This document shows positions 11,076 through 23,201 of a stretch of DNA of 64,000 bases, piece by piece. Where the stretch lies: assembly GCA_022036555.1 (NCBI GenBank), contig CM039122.1:53704693-53768692 (forward strand), read 5' to 3'. Source of the stretch: Microstegium vimineum. Taxonomy: Eukaryota > Streptophyta > Magnoliopsida > Poales > Poaceae. Each line of letters begins with the position of its first letter. The stretch's first letter is position 1. The notes beneath the pieces were generated by a model. The model had not been told where the DNA came from, ran no database searches, and saw only the letters and a list, made by a program, of their open reading frames with translations. The position numbers were made by a program, and so were the translations under genes.

Positions 11076-11927
11076 GAGCAACTCCAACAGTTTGACAATT
11101 GAGTTTGACAAGACATATTTAATTTTGAAAAAAACCTGAAAAATATGTGGTACAATAGTTTGATATTTAGATTTGACATTTTTGTCAAACTCTACAAAAC
11201 GTGTCCATTGCGCGCATTCTGCCGCGCGGCTCTCGCGCGAAGAAAACCCCCGCGCGCTGCTTTTCTGATTGGTTGTCCGGCGAGTTCAGTTGGTGTACTT
11301 GTCTGATTGCTTTTGTCGTGTGCTTTTGCGTGCTGCATTGTGTGCTGCATATTGCGTGCGTGTGCGTGTGCGTGTGCGTGCTGCTGTCGTTTTGTGCTTT
11401 CGTGATTGAATCGGCCGATAGGCGATACAGATCCCAGCCGAATCATGTACGGTGACCAAAAGCAAAAGCAATCACACTACATTGTTTTAACCGTGAACAA
11501 AAGCATTCAGAGCTCCATTTTTCTTAACAGTGCACAAAAGAATCAGTCTCCTTTTTTTTTAACAGTGAACAAAAACAATCACACTCCATTCATGGTTCAG
11601 TACAAATAAGTTGTCATTGAAATACAAATGAAAATAAGTTGTAGAGGTGCCGCGTGACCTGCTAGCGCGCGCCGAATCCTGGGCGGCGGCGCGGCGCGAT
11701 CTTTTTTCCCGCGACGAGGTGCCGCGGACCTGCTGGCGCGCGCGCGAGGAATAGGAAACGCCGCGAAAAAATAACGACTGGGTCCACTGGTCCATAATTT
11801 CCGTTTTTGCCAAGTCATTATGGGGAACTGTTAGAGATTGCATATTTTTTGGTTTGACATATCTATTTCAAAGTTGGCAAATTTCATGTTTTGCCAAACC
11901 AAAATTGCGAAACTGTTGGAGTTGCTC
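11076..11927. mobile_element. PIF/Harbinger-type non-autonomous DNA transposon
   Basis: The element begins GAGCAACTCCAACAGTTT and ends AAACTGTTGGAGTTGCTC: terminal inverted repeats, perfect over 18 bp. It is flanked on both sides by TAA (11073-11075 and 11928-11930), the 3-bp target duplication expected of PIF/Harbinger elements, whose grass members use GAGCATCTCCAACAG-type ends. The 852-bp interior encodes no transposase. It has a CpG-rich block (11205-11270) and another (11650-11770) with CGCGCG runs, suggesting captured non-element DNA. Confidence 0.85.
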
Positions 11928-11930
11928 TAA

Positions 11931-12814
11931 GGCCATCCTAGACGAGGACCACTATGCAGGCCCAATGTCGGTCCTATGATTCTAAGGGTCTTCTGGCGAA
12001 CTCGTTCTGATGGCCCATCTAGATCATAATAAAATCTTATAATATTTGGATAGAAATCTTTAGCTATAACAAATTTTAGGCATAAAAACTTATGTATAGC
12101 ACCTTGTTATTTGTTATGATTGAATAAATTAATTTTTTTTATTTTATTTTCGTAGCCCCTGACATGTGTTTTTAAAGTCACATTCTAAAATTTTAACACC
12201 TAAATTAGAAGAAAAATATAACTACATGAGTATAATTACAATTACTAGAAGTCTATAATAGTATACAAATAATTAATTTGGATTAACTATTGAACAAGGA
12301 AAAATAAGCTAGCCCTGAACGACCCTTTGTAGAATTTGTAGTATGTAGTTCAATATTCACTTGTCTAATCGTGTTCTGTAGTCCTATTCTCGATACAACA
12401 AGCAACAGTACACTTGTCTAATCTTGTCTTGTAGTCCTATTCTTGATCCAGCAAGGAGCAACAACCCTACAAGATGCGAGGACCGTAGGTCATAGCCCAT
12501 AGCTCTGCCATCTTCGCACTTCCCTAGTCAAAGACGTGCGGCAACCGGAACTACGACGCAAGCGCGTGGCTCCTCATCTCCAGGGAAAGAAAGAGACTCG
12601 CAATTTCTGGCCTCTCAGAATGACAACTATTTGATATCTACCGTGGGGTTTTTATACCTCGGCCTGGGCCGCTAACATGCTTGGGCCCTCACTCGTCACA
12701 CACTTTGCCCCTCCCCTAGGGCCGGCCCTGTGCAGGCCATGTGAAGGTCACTTTCTAATTTCTATTCATTGTTGTACATCACTATGCTTGGTCCACTTGT
12801 TACTAACTTGTCTC
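11931..12814. other. AT-rich intergenic DNA with a 53-bp duplication
   Basis: No gene is seen. A tandem duplication of about 53 bp (CACTTGTCTAATCGTGTTCT unit) lies at 12359-12464. A palindromic AGGGCCGGCCCT motif near 12718 resembles the end of a grass DNA transposon, but I could not find its partner. Confidence 0.5.
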
Positions 12815-12815
12815 G

Positions 12816-12873
<58 letters not shown>
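12815..12873. repeat. (GTT)n microsatellite
   Basis: About twenty uninterrupted GTT units. The poly-valine and poly-glutamine ORFs over it are artefacts. It sits just before the acceptor-like site of the Myb/SANT-like remnant. Confidence 0.95.
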
Positions 12874-12879
12874 GCTTGT

Positions 12880-13422
12880 AGAATTATCCCATTGATGCGG
12901 AGTTCATAAAATGTCCTATCAGGTTTGATGAGCAGACGGAGACCATATTTGGTGGTTCTTGTGCCAATGGATATATTTCCACTAGGGTCCAATGAACCTC
13001 TAGGGGTGAATAGCACCAACTATGATACTGCAGCTGGGAAGATGGAGGGGGTGTCTGAGGGCTTATTTGGAGAGGACAAGACTGAACAGGGTAAGAGCAA
13101 CATGGCAACTGAGCTCAACACCAACTCAATTGGTGGTAAGAGGAAGAAGGCATGTTTTAGTGAGGAGATCCTTATAATGACTACCATGACTGATGTTGTG
13201 AACAATATGGCCAATGCTTTGAAGGATACTAGGCCTGCACATGTGGATGGGAACCTATACCATGCAGTTATGGGTACTCTGGGGTTCTATGAGGAGGCCC
13301 TCATTATGGCCTTTTCTCACCTGCCGGACAATAAGTCCCACGGCACAAGGTTTGTGAACATGGTTGACACCCATAAGGCTCTTTGGATTACGACTTTCAT
13401 GGCCAAGAACTACTACATGTAG
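12880..13422 (+). pseudogene. Myb/SANT-like domain protein remnant
   Basis: An exon-like segment follows CTTGTAG at about 12880. It reads a peptide (DEQTETIFGG) that shifts frame near 12975 into an ORF ending TAG 13420-13422. The ORF ends with KALWITTFMAKNYYM and contains MTDVVNNMANALKDTRPAHVD. In grasses such sequences form the C-terminus of Myb/SANT-like proteins, which are related to the second protein of PIF/Harbinger transposons. The N-terminal DNA-binding domain is not present upstream. The frameshift and missing 5' part make it a pseudogene. An AAACAAGCATGCCC-TAA sequence near 14107-14123 resembles a Harbinger/Tourist 3' end, which would fit transposon origin. Confidence 0.65.
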
Positions 13423-15210
13423 GCAGCTTGGTTATATCCTCCTACATGGGAGGGAAGAAGTTTAGAAGAAAATGTTCTCCACCCTCCTCTGCCACTCTTC
13501 ATTCCTAAATTTTGTGCAATTCTGTTAGGAGACACTTATACAACTTAGTAGGTTGGATGACTTGCACATGTCCTTTTGGGTTTTTTTTTCATGTCTCATC
13601 TAGGGGTGGTTAACTACATGTTGTTTCATGTTATTTAGTTGGTTTACTCTTGTTACCCGCAGTTGTAAGGTAGGCCACTATCCTAAGACATTTGAGGCAC
13701 ATGTATGCCTACCATGCCTACAGAGATAACCGGTTGTAATATATGTGATGCGGACCATATTCTCCATCTCCTAGTTCATTCCTACATTACTGCAACTTTT
13801 GTTGGTTGTTGGCATTGAACCGTGGGAGACGTCCATTCATTACCTTCATTACAGTGAAATATGTGCATATGCTGATAAGTTGAGTTGTGTTCTTATTCTA
13901 TGTTGTATTTGAGTATGGTACAATAATATTTTTGTATCACATGAGATGAGAGTTATATCTATGTAATTGTTACCTAAAGGCATATGATGTGTTTCTAGAG
14001 TGGGATGAGGTGGCACTAGCTTCTCCTATTTTCTATTTGTAATCTAATTTTCTATCTGCTTTTTGTGACTCTTCTTGTTACATTGGTGCTGGATTGCACC
14101 AATGAAACAAGCATGCCCTAATAAACTTTTGTTCTTCATCATCAACCTTGTGTTTGCTTTGCTCTTTTGAACTTCATTTCATTTGCTTTCTATTTGACTA
14201 GTCTAGTGCCACCAAGACCAAGGAGTCCAAATGGTAATTGAGGAAAACATGTATCTGAGGCCATAGTTTCTTTTGCCAATGATGTCCAAACTGTATTAGC
14301 CAAAAACAATATCAGTTCACTTATCAGCCACAGAAACGTTCAGCCGAACATGTTAGATCTTGATTTGTTTTCAGCTAGAAAGATTGTCCACCCAAATAAG
14401 TACGCCCAACACAGTTTTGCGGCTAAAGATTCCTATAAAGATTAAAAAAAATTCTTTAGAAAAGGAGTCATTCTCATTAAGGATAATAATCTAGCAAAGA
14501 TAAATTGAAATAAATTTTGACAAACCTAAAACCATCCAAGACTTTTTCTTTCAATATAGTAATCACATGTCATTTTTATGAAAAGCACATGTAGTTAGGA
14601 ATTAATCACCTCGAAACACCTAATACTTATTTATTGAATGGTATTCTTGAAAAGAAAAACCTTTTCGATCCCTTTTATTGATTGGTGTGTCAACCATTTT
14701 ATGGTGAATATGAATAATAAGAAATGAAGTTGTTTTGATTATTGTCGATCCAAATCTTGTTTAAAGGTTCTATTCAGGGGATCCATCGCTTGCCGAAATC
14801 TAAAGACTGCGGCAATGCGACTCTTCGTGGCCTATAGACCCCCTTCACCGTTTAGAATTGGGTTTTGAATTGTTCTTGCTAAAAAAAACTTTGTTTGCTT
14901 TGATACGTTGAGTTGGAATAAGATGGTATGAATCCTAGTCAATGAGGTTGCAGCCGAAAACCTCTTTCTATTATTATAAAAAAAATAAGTACAAGATAAT
15001 TATACTTATGGACCAGGACCGTATATTGAACATATTGACACTATTTGCTGGTCAATTTAGTTTCGCTGAAACATATTGTTTTTAATGCAAAATGTCATCA
15101 TTCCTTCTTTGCAGGTTATTATCTATAATGTTATACACTTGCTCTATACATGAGTTGTCTAAAAAAAGAACATATGCAGGATGCAGTTGTGTGTGTGTTT
15201 GTGTGTGTGT
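13423..15210. other. Non-coding DNA with a decayed LINE-like fragment
   Basis: The first 700 bases look like a 3' flank of the Myb/SANT-like remnant. Around 14415-14520 a broken peptide (LRLKIPIKIK..., then a piece like ILIKDNNLAK with stops) resembles the zf-RVT region of an L1-type retrotransposon, with no other domain nearby. The rest is AT-rich with no recognised gene. Confidence 0.4.
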
Positions 15211-15379
15211 CAGTGGCGGAGCCAGAAAATTTTAGGAGCCCGGACGATTCTTATTATACAAAAAATATTTAGCTATAAATTTTTTATAAAAAACTATTAG
15301 ATATAAAGAAAATTTAGCTATAAAATTACAAAATTCTATTTAATTATAAAAGAATTTTCTTTTCAACTCTCCGCCACTG
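15211..15379. mobile_element. Small TIR element (MITE) with CAGTGGCGGAG ends
   Basis: CAGTGGCGGAG (15211-15221) is exactly inverted at 15369-15379. The interior is AT-rich and encodes nothing. It is inserted at a GT-rich tract, so the flanking 8 bp (GTGTGTGT and TGTTTGTT) are similar but not identical. CAGNG-type ends suggest hAT affiliation. Confidence 0.7.
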
Positions 15380-16642
15380 TGTTTGTTTTATATTATTTTT
15401 GTTAATTGAGATGATTACCAAAAATTACTGGTGGCTCAAGAACATGCGAGGGGGAACGAAATAGGGACATTTTTGTTTTAGATTTACTGTCTATCTACGT
15501 TGCCAAGAGACATACAACTATTTTACACGCCTGACTGGTTACCTTTTTGTTGGATTTTATGGGCTTTGACTGTTCGGCTCAATCTTACTTTTATTACTCT
15601 ATCTACTAAAAGACATAGGCGATGAGAAAAAATAATTATGTACGAGAAATAGATTGGAGATTGGTTCACCCTAAAATGTGTGACTACTATATACGTACAT
15701 CTATAGTAAGATTAAGGAATATGGAAAGTGAGCTACACAGCTCCATTCAGGCAATGTCACAACCTACGAGCTCTTGATCAACTGGTCAAGCTAAGCTATG
15801 ATACGAGTGACGGCGTCAAAAATCAAACCAACACCTTGTTTGAATAGGAACGTGGAATGACGGGCCGAGAGATAGGCCCCATGAGCTGGACCGTCAGCCT
15901 GCTTAGTTTTTTTTAGGGGAGTCAGCCTGCTTAGCTAACAGCCCAGACAAGGTGCGGGCCTAATAAGTGAGACAAAACCCGCTTCCAATTCAGCCTATGA
16001 TCTGATCGACGTCTCTCGAGCTGTTTGTGGGTCCGGTAGCTGCCGCTTCAGTTTTCTTAAAGGGCCAACGTTTTGACGATTTAAATGATTGCCTGATCTT
16101 GTCCACGTGGCCGTCCTGAAGTCCTGGCTGAACCTTGAGATGGTACGCTGTACGCGCAGGCTGTAGCTAAATAGCACAGGTCTTCGCTTAATCCCTGCAC
16201 ACCGCACACGTGCATGTGCATATGCGCATACTTGGTCCACCGGTATGCACGTACTACTAGTTAATCCTTTCATTCTTGTGTGTGTCCTTGTTGTCTTGGG
16301 TGGGTGTATTCAGTTACACTTCACCGTCTTATGATCAGAAATGCTTATATGTATTGTAGTGAATTGATTGACATAGAAATTAGTTATTTTTTCACTCTAA
16401 TCAATAGAAGTACAAGTGGATTAAGATAGATATAAGCATAGGCAAATAAGGTCTAAACTTGTTTTCGTAGTACTTGAGATTTAGAACCAGGTACGAATAG
16501 TTTCTTTTTTAAGAATAGGTACGAATAGTTGTTGGAAACATATATTAATGTTTATAAGGCTTTAGAGGGCTATATGAATAAGGAATTCTCTAGTATACAT
16601 GTCGCGTGTCCTCATCGATTCACATGAGATAGAATCGTAGTA
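15380..16642. other. Intergenic DNA, nothing recognised
   Basis: Mixed-composition sequence with no convincing ORF, splice pattern or repeat boundary. A 92-codon minus-strand ORF (15995-16273) shows no family resemblance. Confidence 0.6.
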
Positions 16643-16891
16643 CTACCCCGTTTCAAAATAGATGTCATTCTCGTTTTTCGAGAAGTTAATATTTTCAAAA
16701 TATCGATAATTATATATTAAAATACGTATAAAAATAATTATGTTAAGTAATTATCATCGGAAAGATCTTTAAGCCTAGTTTTTTAACATTTTTATTTAAA
16801 AATATAAATATTACACGTATTTCAAAGTTACGAAAGTTTGACCTGCACGTATCTCATAACGTTATCTTTTTTTTTTTTTTGACGGAGAGAG
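16643..16891. mobile_element. Stowaway-like (Tc1/mariner) MITE
   Basis: The left end is TA-CTACCCCGTTTCAAAATAG and the right end TTTTTTGACGGAGAGAG-TA, decayed forms of the Stowaway ends CTCCCTCCGT, with TA on both sides. The 249-bp AT-rich interior is non-coding. Confidence 0.75.
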
Positions 16892-17490
16892 TATTCCTCC
16901 GGTAGTCCGGTCCATTCCTTGCTGACATTCAAGATAATAGCCGCCTATTGGAACCCCATGCTAAAAAGTGGCATTTCATCAAGCCGCCATGCATCTATCA
17001 TTCGAGAGGACGTGACGTTTCTCCTCGCTAACTCAACCAGTTGGTTCCGTCTTCCGCCGAACCACGCCTCTTTTCTTTTCTTTTTTTTGCCGGCCTCATC
17101 TTCTCTTCTGATTTTTTTTTGAGCAGAACATCTTCTCTTCTGATGTGATCAACCACCGGTAACGCGGGTACATATGCCTAGGACCTTGGGTCTCTTGTGG
17201 CGCAGCGGCCCATGCGGGATATAAGCATCAACGTGCAGTCCCTGTTCCGCCCCTGACGACGCTCCACCAGCTCGACCAAAGAGGAGAAGGTCGCCTGCCA
17301 GTGCCAACTGCCACATACTGTACTACGCAGGCGAGCCACCGGATGGGACGGACCGCCGGCCTCAGCCCTCGTCGCCTCAGCATCAAATCAAAGAACCGGT
17401 GGATACAATGCAACGCGCTCATAAATACACGGCTCAGTGTAGCACCAGGACTTTTGAAGTGAAAAACACGATCGACTCTGTTCATCGACA
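16892..17490. other. Intergenic DNA left of the CACTA element
   Basis: No gene recognised. It has pyrimidine-rich tracts (17070-17140) and a moderately GC-rich stretch (17200-17400) without a coherent reading frame. Confidence 0.5.
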
Positions 17491-18235
17491 CACTACGGGA
17501 GAAGCCAGCGTTGCCGAGTGGCTTAGGCGTTGCCGATGCTGAAAATCAGGTACTCGGCAATGAGCTTTCTTTGTCGAGTGCCGTAAAAATGCACTCGACG
17601 ACGCCAAAATACTCGGCGAAAAAATCTGTGCCGAGTGCCATATGTTACACAGCTCTCGGCAAATAAAAGCACTCGGCAACGCTAGCCTTTGAGTGCATCA
17701 CTCGGTGAAGAATTACTCTCGGCAAAAAAATTCACGACGTAACGGTCGAACCAACCGTGCCGTCAAACTTTTTTTAAAAATAAAAAATTCGCCGAGCGCA
17801 AAGGTAAAACACTCGGCGACGAGCAGCCTTTGTCGAGTGTCATCCACGGCACCCGGCGACGAGAGCCTTTGCTGAGTGCAGGAAAATGCACTTGACAACG
17901 AGCCTCCTTTGCCGAGTGCTGTCCACGGCACTAAGAATTTTTTTCAAAAAAAAAATCCAATTTCTTTGCCGAGTGTTGCACTCGGCAAAGAAAAAAAAAG
18001 AAGACGAAGTATGCCACAGACGGACAGCGTTAAATCGCTGCCGAGTGTCGGTCTGGCACTCGACGAAGCCGTTACCGAGTGCCCGAGATCTGGCACTCGG
18101 GACGCCGCCTTCGTCGCCTTCTGATTTGCCGGCGTCCCTTCGCCGAGTGCAGCACTCGGTAAAGACGTCGCCGAGTACAATGAAGCCTTTGCCGAGTGTA
18201 AGGGGCACAAGGCGACGCGCCCCTATCCTGTAGTG
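17491..18235. mobile_element. Non-autonomous CACTA (En/Spm) transposon
   Basis: The left end CACTACGGGAGAAG and the right end ATCCTGTAGTG are inverted CACTA-type termini. The 3-bp ACA at 17488-17490 is repeated at 18236-18238, the expected target duplication. The interior is packed with the subterminal motif CCGAGTG/CACTCGGC in both orientations. In CACTA elements such repeats bind the element's own DNA-binding protein and allow mobilisation by an autonomous partner. No transposase is encoded; the several ORFs are products of the repeats. With 745 bp it is a compact deletion derivative. Confidence 0.95.
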
Positions 18236-18721
18236 ACACTACAACGAATGAATCAGTATAAGCGAACAGCCCCGACATGTGGCCCCCTCCTGAAGCCCAG
18301 AGGCCACCCAGGGTACACGGACATGGTCGTGCGCATGGCACTTGCCACTGGCCTGGGCAACCTGCTGGTTCGATCGGTGTAGCTGGACAGGTGACGTAAT
18401 AAAGTGCCCGTCGCAGCGCGTGGCGCTGGCCGGCCGCGATGGAACAGGATGCAGGAAGGTCGTTGTACGGTTGCACCGGCCGCCGTTCGTTCCACCGCGT
18501 CTAGACGGACTGACGGACGGCCGGCGACGTCAAACCGAATGGATGGCGGCCCTGGCCTGGCCCGACACGCACACGTAGGCACCTCCGCCGGAGTACTACT
18601 ATTTCATGCCATCCGAATCTTTCGACGGCTACTGCACGCTATCGCTCATTACTCACTTCCAACTCGGTCCGTCTATTCATTCTGATGGGGTCGACGAGGT
18701 CATTTTCCATTTTAGGTTTTG

Positions 18722-18799
18722 TTTGAATGCGCATGTATTTCTCTTAAACCATATGTATTGGAGTCCATATGATTTGAGGTCAATACATGCGCATCCAAA
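18722..18799. repeat. Foldback repeat (34-bp arms, 10-bp loop)
   Basis: TTTGAATGCGCATGTATT...CATATG (18722-18755) is the inverted copy of 18766-18799 with about six mismatches, separated by TATTGGAGTC. It has the shape of a short MITE or small-RNA hairpin; grass MITEs with a GGATGCGCATGTATT-like arm are common. Confidence 0.7.
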
Positions 18800-20679
18800 A
18801 TCTTACATTATTTGTCGATGGACACAAATATTCATTTCTGGAGGAAATCCATCCCAAGGGCCAAGACAACTAAACGACTACAGGGGATTTGAAGGTTGTC
18901 CACCGAAAATCATGGTAAAGTTAGGTGATTTATGACGATGGCCTAGTTTTTGACCGCGAAGTGTTTGGCGAGATTTGTGCCGTGAAAAAATGTGGCAGCC
19001 TTTATTTAAAGAACCAACCAAACCAATACCTAGATTCATGTGGCGAGCCACAACTGTAGCGTGGTTGTCGGTGGCCGTAAACCAAACATCCTCTTGATAA
19101 TTCGGGGGAATCCTGAATTTGAGCGCCAGATTTAGGGTGAAGCTAAACTATTCATTTTAGAAAATAACTCCATGATCAATTTTCTAGGTGAAATTGAGCT
19201 GATTTAGATAAATTGTTTGCTAAAGTAATTTCTCTAACAATTTTATGCATGGAAGAGAGAGAGCTGGTATAAGATATTTTTTTTAATTACATCTCAACTC
19301 ATGTCATTGTGAGAGAAGAAAAATAACTTCACCTAGAAAACTATTTTGAAAAATAGTGTTTAAAAAAACAGCTCATAATATATATAGCTCATAAAGCTGA
19401 GGTGAGCCGTACAAAATAGGTCATTAGAATAAGCTCTAGACAGTTGGGCGGTGTAATTGTCATGTCAGTTAAACATGATTTATCTTGGCAACATTCAGCG
19501 ATCAACACGTACGGTGCTTCTAGTCTGGAATGAAACTCCATCCGCCAATAATAATTAAGGCCCACAAAAAACAAAGGCTAAAGTCGCTCGATAATTCCTG
19601 GCCAAATGGTAGACCTGTATAGCAGAGGACAGAGGTCCCGATATTAATCCTAGAGCGGGCATAATCAACCGCATGTCTTTTCTCTTGTGCCGTGCGAGTG
19701 CGAGTGCGAGTGCGACACAGTAGGACGTACAGCAGCTACCCGGCCGGGGTACGTCCTCCACCAAACAGTTGCTCAATTGGGTGCCATTTTCTCAATGCAT
19801 GCTTTCATTCAAATCAGCAGCAAGTAGAGAGGAGACTGTGACATTCAGACAATGCATCAGTTGCATGCCTTTGGCTAGCTTCAAGCCTTCATGACAGTTT
19901 CAGGTTTGTAACTAGCCGCAACTGACCACTAACCACAACAGTTGGCACTATTAATGCAATCAAAGCCTCCGCTTGTGTGCCTACCAATTGGGCAGTTACC
20001 ATCAGATTGTCCACAGCAACATCAAACTAACTTATCTTGAGAGAGATGGAGCCAAAAGTCCAAAATTTCAGAACAAAACATGCGAATTCCAGATGCAGGA
20101 AACTTGTGGTCGAACCAACAGGAGGCAAACAGCTAGCTGAGTAGAAATAAACTCGTGGTCCTGACTCCTGAGCTTCGAATTAACTTCAACACTATCAAGA
20201 ACCACCCGCGCCTATCTAGAAGGGCAGAAGGCTTTATGAATCATGCATACCTGCAATCGGTTTGTTCTGATAGACGTCCATGTCAGATTAGTTGGTGCAA
20301 TCTCGGTCATTTGTGGAGAAAAAAATGGCGATATCTGGATGAAGGATTTGGACTAGGAAACCAATTTATTTTCTTATTTGAAGAGAAAAACATTTTTTTC
20401 TTCAGTTTACAAGACGATTTCTTTGCTATAGACATATAGCTACTCCGAGGACACGTTGGCGGAGCTACACACTTCTACGGAGTATTTTCTACCAATATAT
20501 TCCGTAGAATGGTAGAAACTAAACCGACAGCTACCTTGCTCTGGACTCGAAGGGAATATATGTCTTCAGCAGGGTGGAGATGGATATCAAAAGTATCCTA
20601 ATTATACGGATCTGTATGTACTAAAACCAGAACATCAATATTTAATTTGTATCCGCATCAGCTTCCATTTTTATCTGAT

Positions 20680-20830
20680 TTTTTTTAGATAATGGAAGAA
20701 ATATTCGGCCTCCAGCATTCAACAGGTGAATGTGTATAGCCAACACAAAACATAAACGGCACTGAGGCCAAACCGACACCCGGTTACACAAATTGAAACA
20801 CATGAAACTGCAGAGAGTAGAGCAACTCTA
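20680..20830 (-). repeat. Possible antisense LINE 3' tail
   Basis: A T-run (TTTTTTTT at about 20681) followed by TAGATAATGGAAGAAATATT and CGGCCTCCAGCATTCAACAG looks like the complement of a poly(A)-ended LINE 3' terminus, similar in arrangement to the left end of the LINE at 40929. There is no coding part. Confidence 0.35.
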
Positions 20831-23000
20831 AGAGCTGGTACTAAACAAAACTCATAACCCTTAAGTTGTATTCGGACAAGCGGTTGATTTAATGCAACTC
20901 TCCAACCTTCGTTAGTAGAAAATTATTCTTTAAACCAACTTGTATATTTTACTTGAAAGAGTAGTGGTGGGTGTATTGTATTCAAATATAAACATGGGTC
21001 TGACTGATTTGGATACCTGATCGATTTTTACTCTCCAAAAACAAACTTTAATTCTTTATGCAAAAAAAAAATAGTCAGTGTTGCCCATATTATATATGGA
21101 TAGAAACTTGACATATAGGCTTACTTGGAGTCAAGACCAAATATAGCATCTAATGAATTCACTGACTATCTTGAGAAGAGAAGTAGATACTTTGACATGA
21201 GTCTGGATCGTAATATAAGGATACATTTGGTTTCTTGATTCCATCAGGTCAATTTTTGGCTTAATTTGAAATTAAATATAAAAGTTCTTTTTTATGTTTT
21301 TTTATTTTCCATGAGAGATGGATGGTTTTATAGGTTTTGGACAGCACCGGATATCAGTAACCATATCATGTCTCAACGCCAGAGGCAAGAGCTAGAGCTC
21401 CAACCTGTATCAGAGGAATGCAACACAAAGAGGGTCGTTTCATAATTCATTTCAACTTGTGAGATTTCTCCATAAATTCTTGTTACTTGGTTTTTGACTG
21501 AAAATCTTATATGAATTTTGGATGCAGAAGCATGGAGAAGACAAGCATATAATGGGAGAGGTAACCAAGACTCATGCAGCCATACAGTGAGCTCCTTCAA
21601 CTTCATATGGGTTCAATTTAACCGTGCAACTATGTTTGAGCTTTTGTATCTGAAGACTTGAAATTTGTTTATTGTGTTAGATCATTGGATGGGTCCATCT
21701 CAACTCTGCAGATGGAGCTTGCAGCAAAGCAACGAACACTTGAGTAGCAATACACTTGAGTGTTTAAGCTCTTTTAATAGTTAGATTAGTCCCCAGTTTC
21801 CCATTTAGTCAAAGAGAATTTTACGTAGCTATAATATATGTTTCCAACCATATATTTGGTTATTTTATTAATTAATGGAGCTGTGATGCAATTGTTCAAA
21901 AATGAAAATACCTAGAGTAAACTATGAAAAAAATATTGTCGTTTGGGTGTTTCATGTGCATCCCTTAAATGAACTCGTAGCGTTAGTATGGACACTATAC
22001 TAGTTAGTATTAGTAACAAAAATCATGAAATATATCTTTATATTATACTTATTTGATGTCATAGATTTTGTTACATGTTTTCTATAAAGTTAGTCGAATT
22101 TAATATAATTTGACTTACCATGTATGTGGGCATTCATCAGCTCAACAATGTGTCACCTTTTTTTTGGCGAGAAAGAACGGTGTATTTACCTGTGTATGTA
22201 CCTCTGTACCGAGAGCACAATCATAACATTACTGACATGATGAGTTGCTATGAGGGCCCAAGTGTAACTTGTAGTAACTCCTTAAATAGCATTTTGTCCA
22301 TATATCTAAAAAAAATACATACATTCACCGGTTGGAGGTTTATTAGTCTTGATCATGCAATTATGAGCGAATAAGGTGGACATTATTGTCAGCTCAACAC
22401 AGTATATTAGCTGTGCAGTACTGTACATACCAAGAACACCACCATCTTATTATTATACATGCATGGTGAATTGGTGAGTTGACACGACTGTAGTTCATTA
22501 ACCTGAATGCACGCCAATCCTGCATGCAAGTCTGCAGACGCTCGCCAGACGCCATTGTTGAATACAGTACTTGACTGCAGTTCACCTGAACTATTGAACA
22601 GTGAACACCTCCACACAAGAACCACGAGTTCACGACCTTCTCCTCCTCCTCCTTCTTTCTTTCTTTCGTTCTGCCTTTTTAACGAAAAAAAAAATGAGTT
22701 TCAAGTTCGTCTTCCTCAGTAGCCAGTTGTTCGATCACCATAACGCGCGCCCAGCCGTGGCCGTACGTGTGTGGTGTGGAGGTGTGCATACATTGACATG
22801 TCCTTTTGAGTTTTGATGATGATGCTGGCCTAGTTTGATCCAGTATAGCTGACATGTGGTGCCCAGCTGCTACCGTGCTCGATCGTCATGGTTGATGGTT
22901 GCTGTCTGTCTCGCCGGTCTCTCTGTGCGCCCCCCTCTGATCTGACGAGTGTGATTCATCATCATACATACAGCAGGGCATAGTATAGTCCGTTCGACCG

Positions 23001-23201
23001 CTTTAAATTCCCCCTGCCTCTGCCCTTCTCGCTTCAGTAATCACTCCTCACTCTTCCTTCAGTGCTCGCTAGCAGCCCACCACGCCCTGAACCTAGCCCG
23101 GACCGTCTGGAGCTGGACGCACACACCCGCCAGGCCGATCCAACGCACACACGCACAACGCGACACGACCGCCGCCTCGGGGTTCGCGCTCCACGCCAAT
23201 C
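23001..23201 (+). promoter_or_regulatory. KCS core promoter and 5' leader
   Basis: CTTTAAATTC at 23001-23010 is the best TATA-like element. A C/T-rich leader (about 23030-23200) follows without introns. The ATG at 23202 is the first in a long frame and gives an N-terminus consistent with the family. Confidence 0.55.

Larger units (their letters stand above)
18236..23001. other. Gene-poor interval upstream of the KCS gene
   Basis: No complete gene is recognised over nearly 5 kb. Visible items are a foldback at 18722-18799, a (GTGCGA)n hexamer run near 19690-19720, an antisense LINE-tail-like segment at 20680-20830, and short ORFs (for example 20155-20439) without family resemblance. AT-rich composition and fragmentary repeats suggest old transposon debris. 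Confidence 0.55.

Noticed and set aside
12677..13019. ORFs with poly-Val or poly-Gln tracts
   Set aside because: They read through the (GTT)n microsatellite.
17693..18233. Several ORFs of 60-122 codons inside the CACTA element
   Set aside because: Generated by the CCGAGTG repeats in all frames; no transposase similarity.
21373..21760. Exon-like pieces (SQRQRQELELQPVSEEC; QMELAAKQRTLE) reminiscent of a transcription-factor C-terminus
   Set aside because: Too short, no DNA-binding domain nearby and no consistent exon chain; could be chance.
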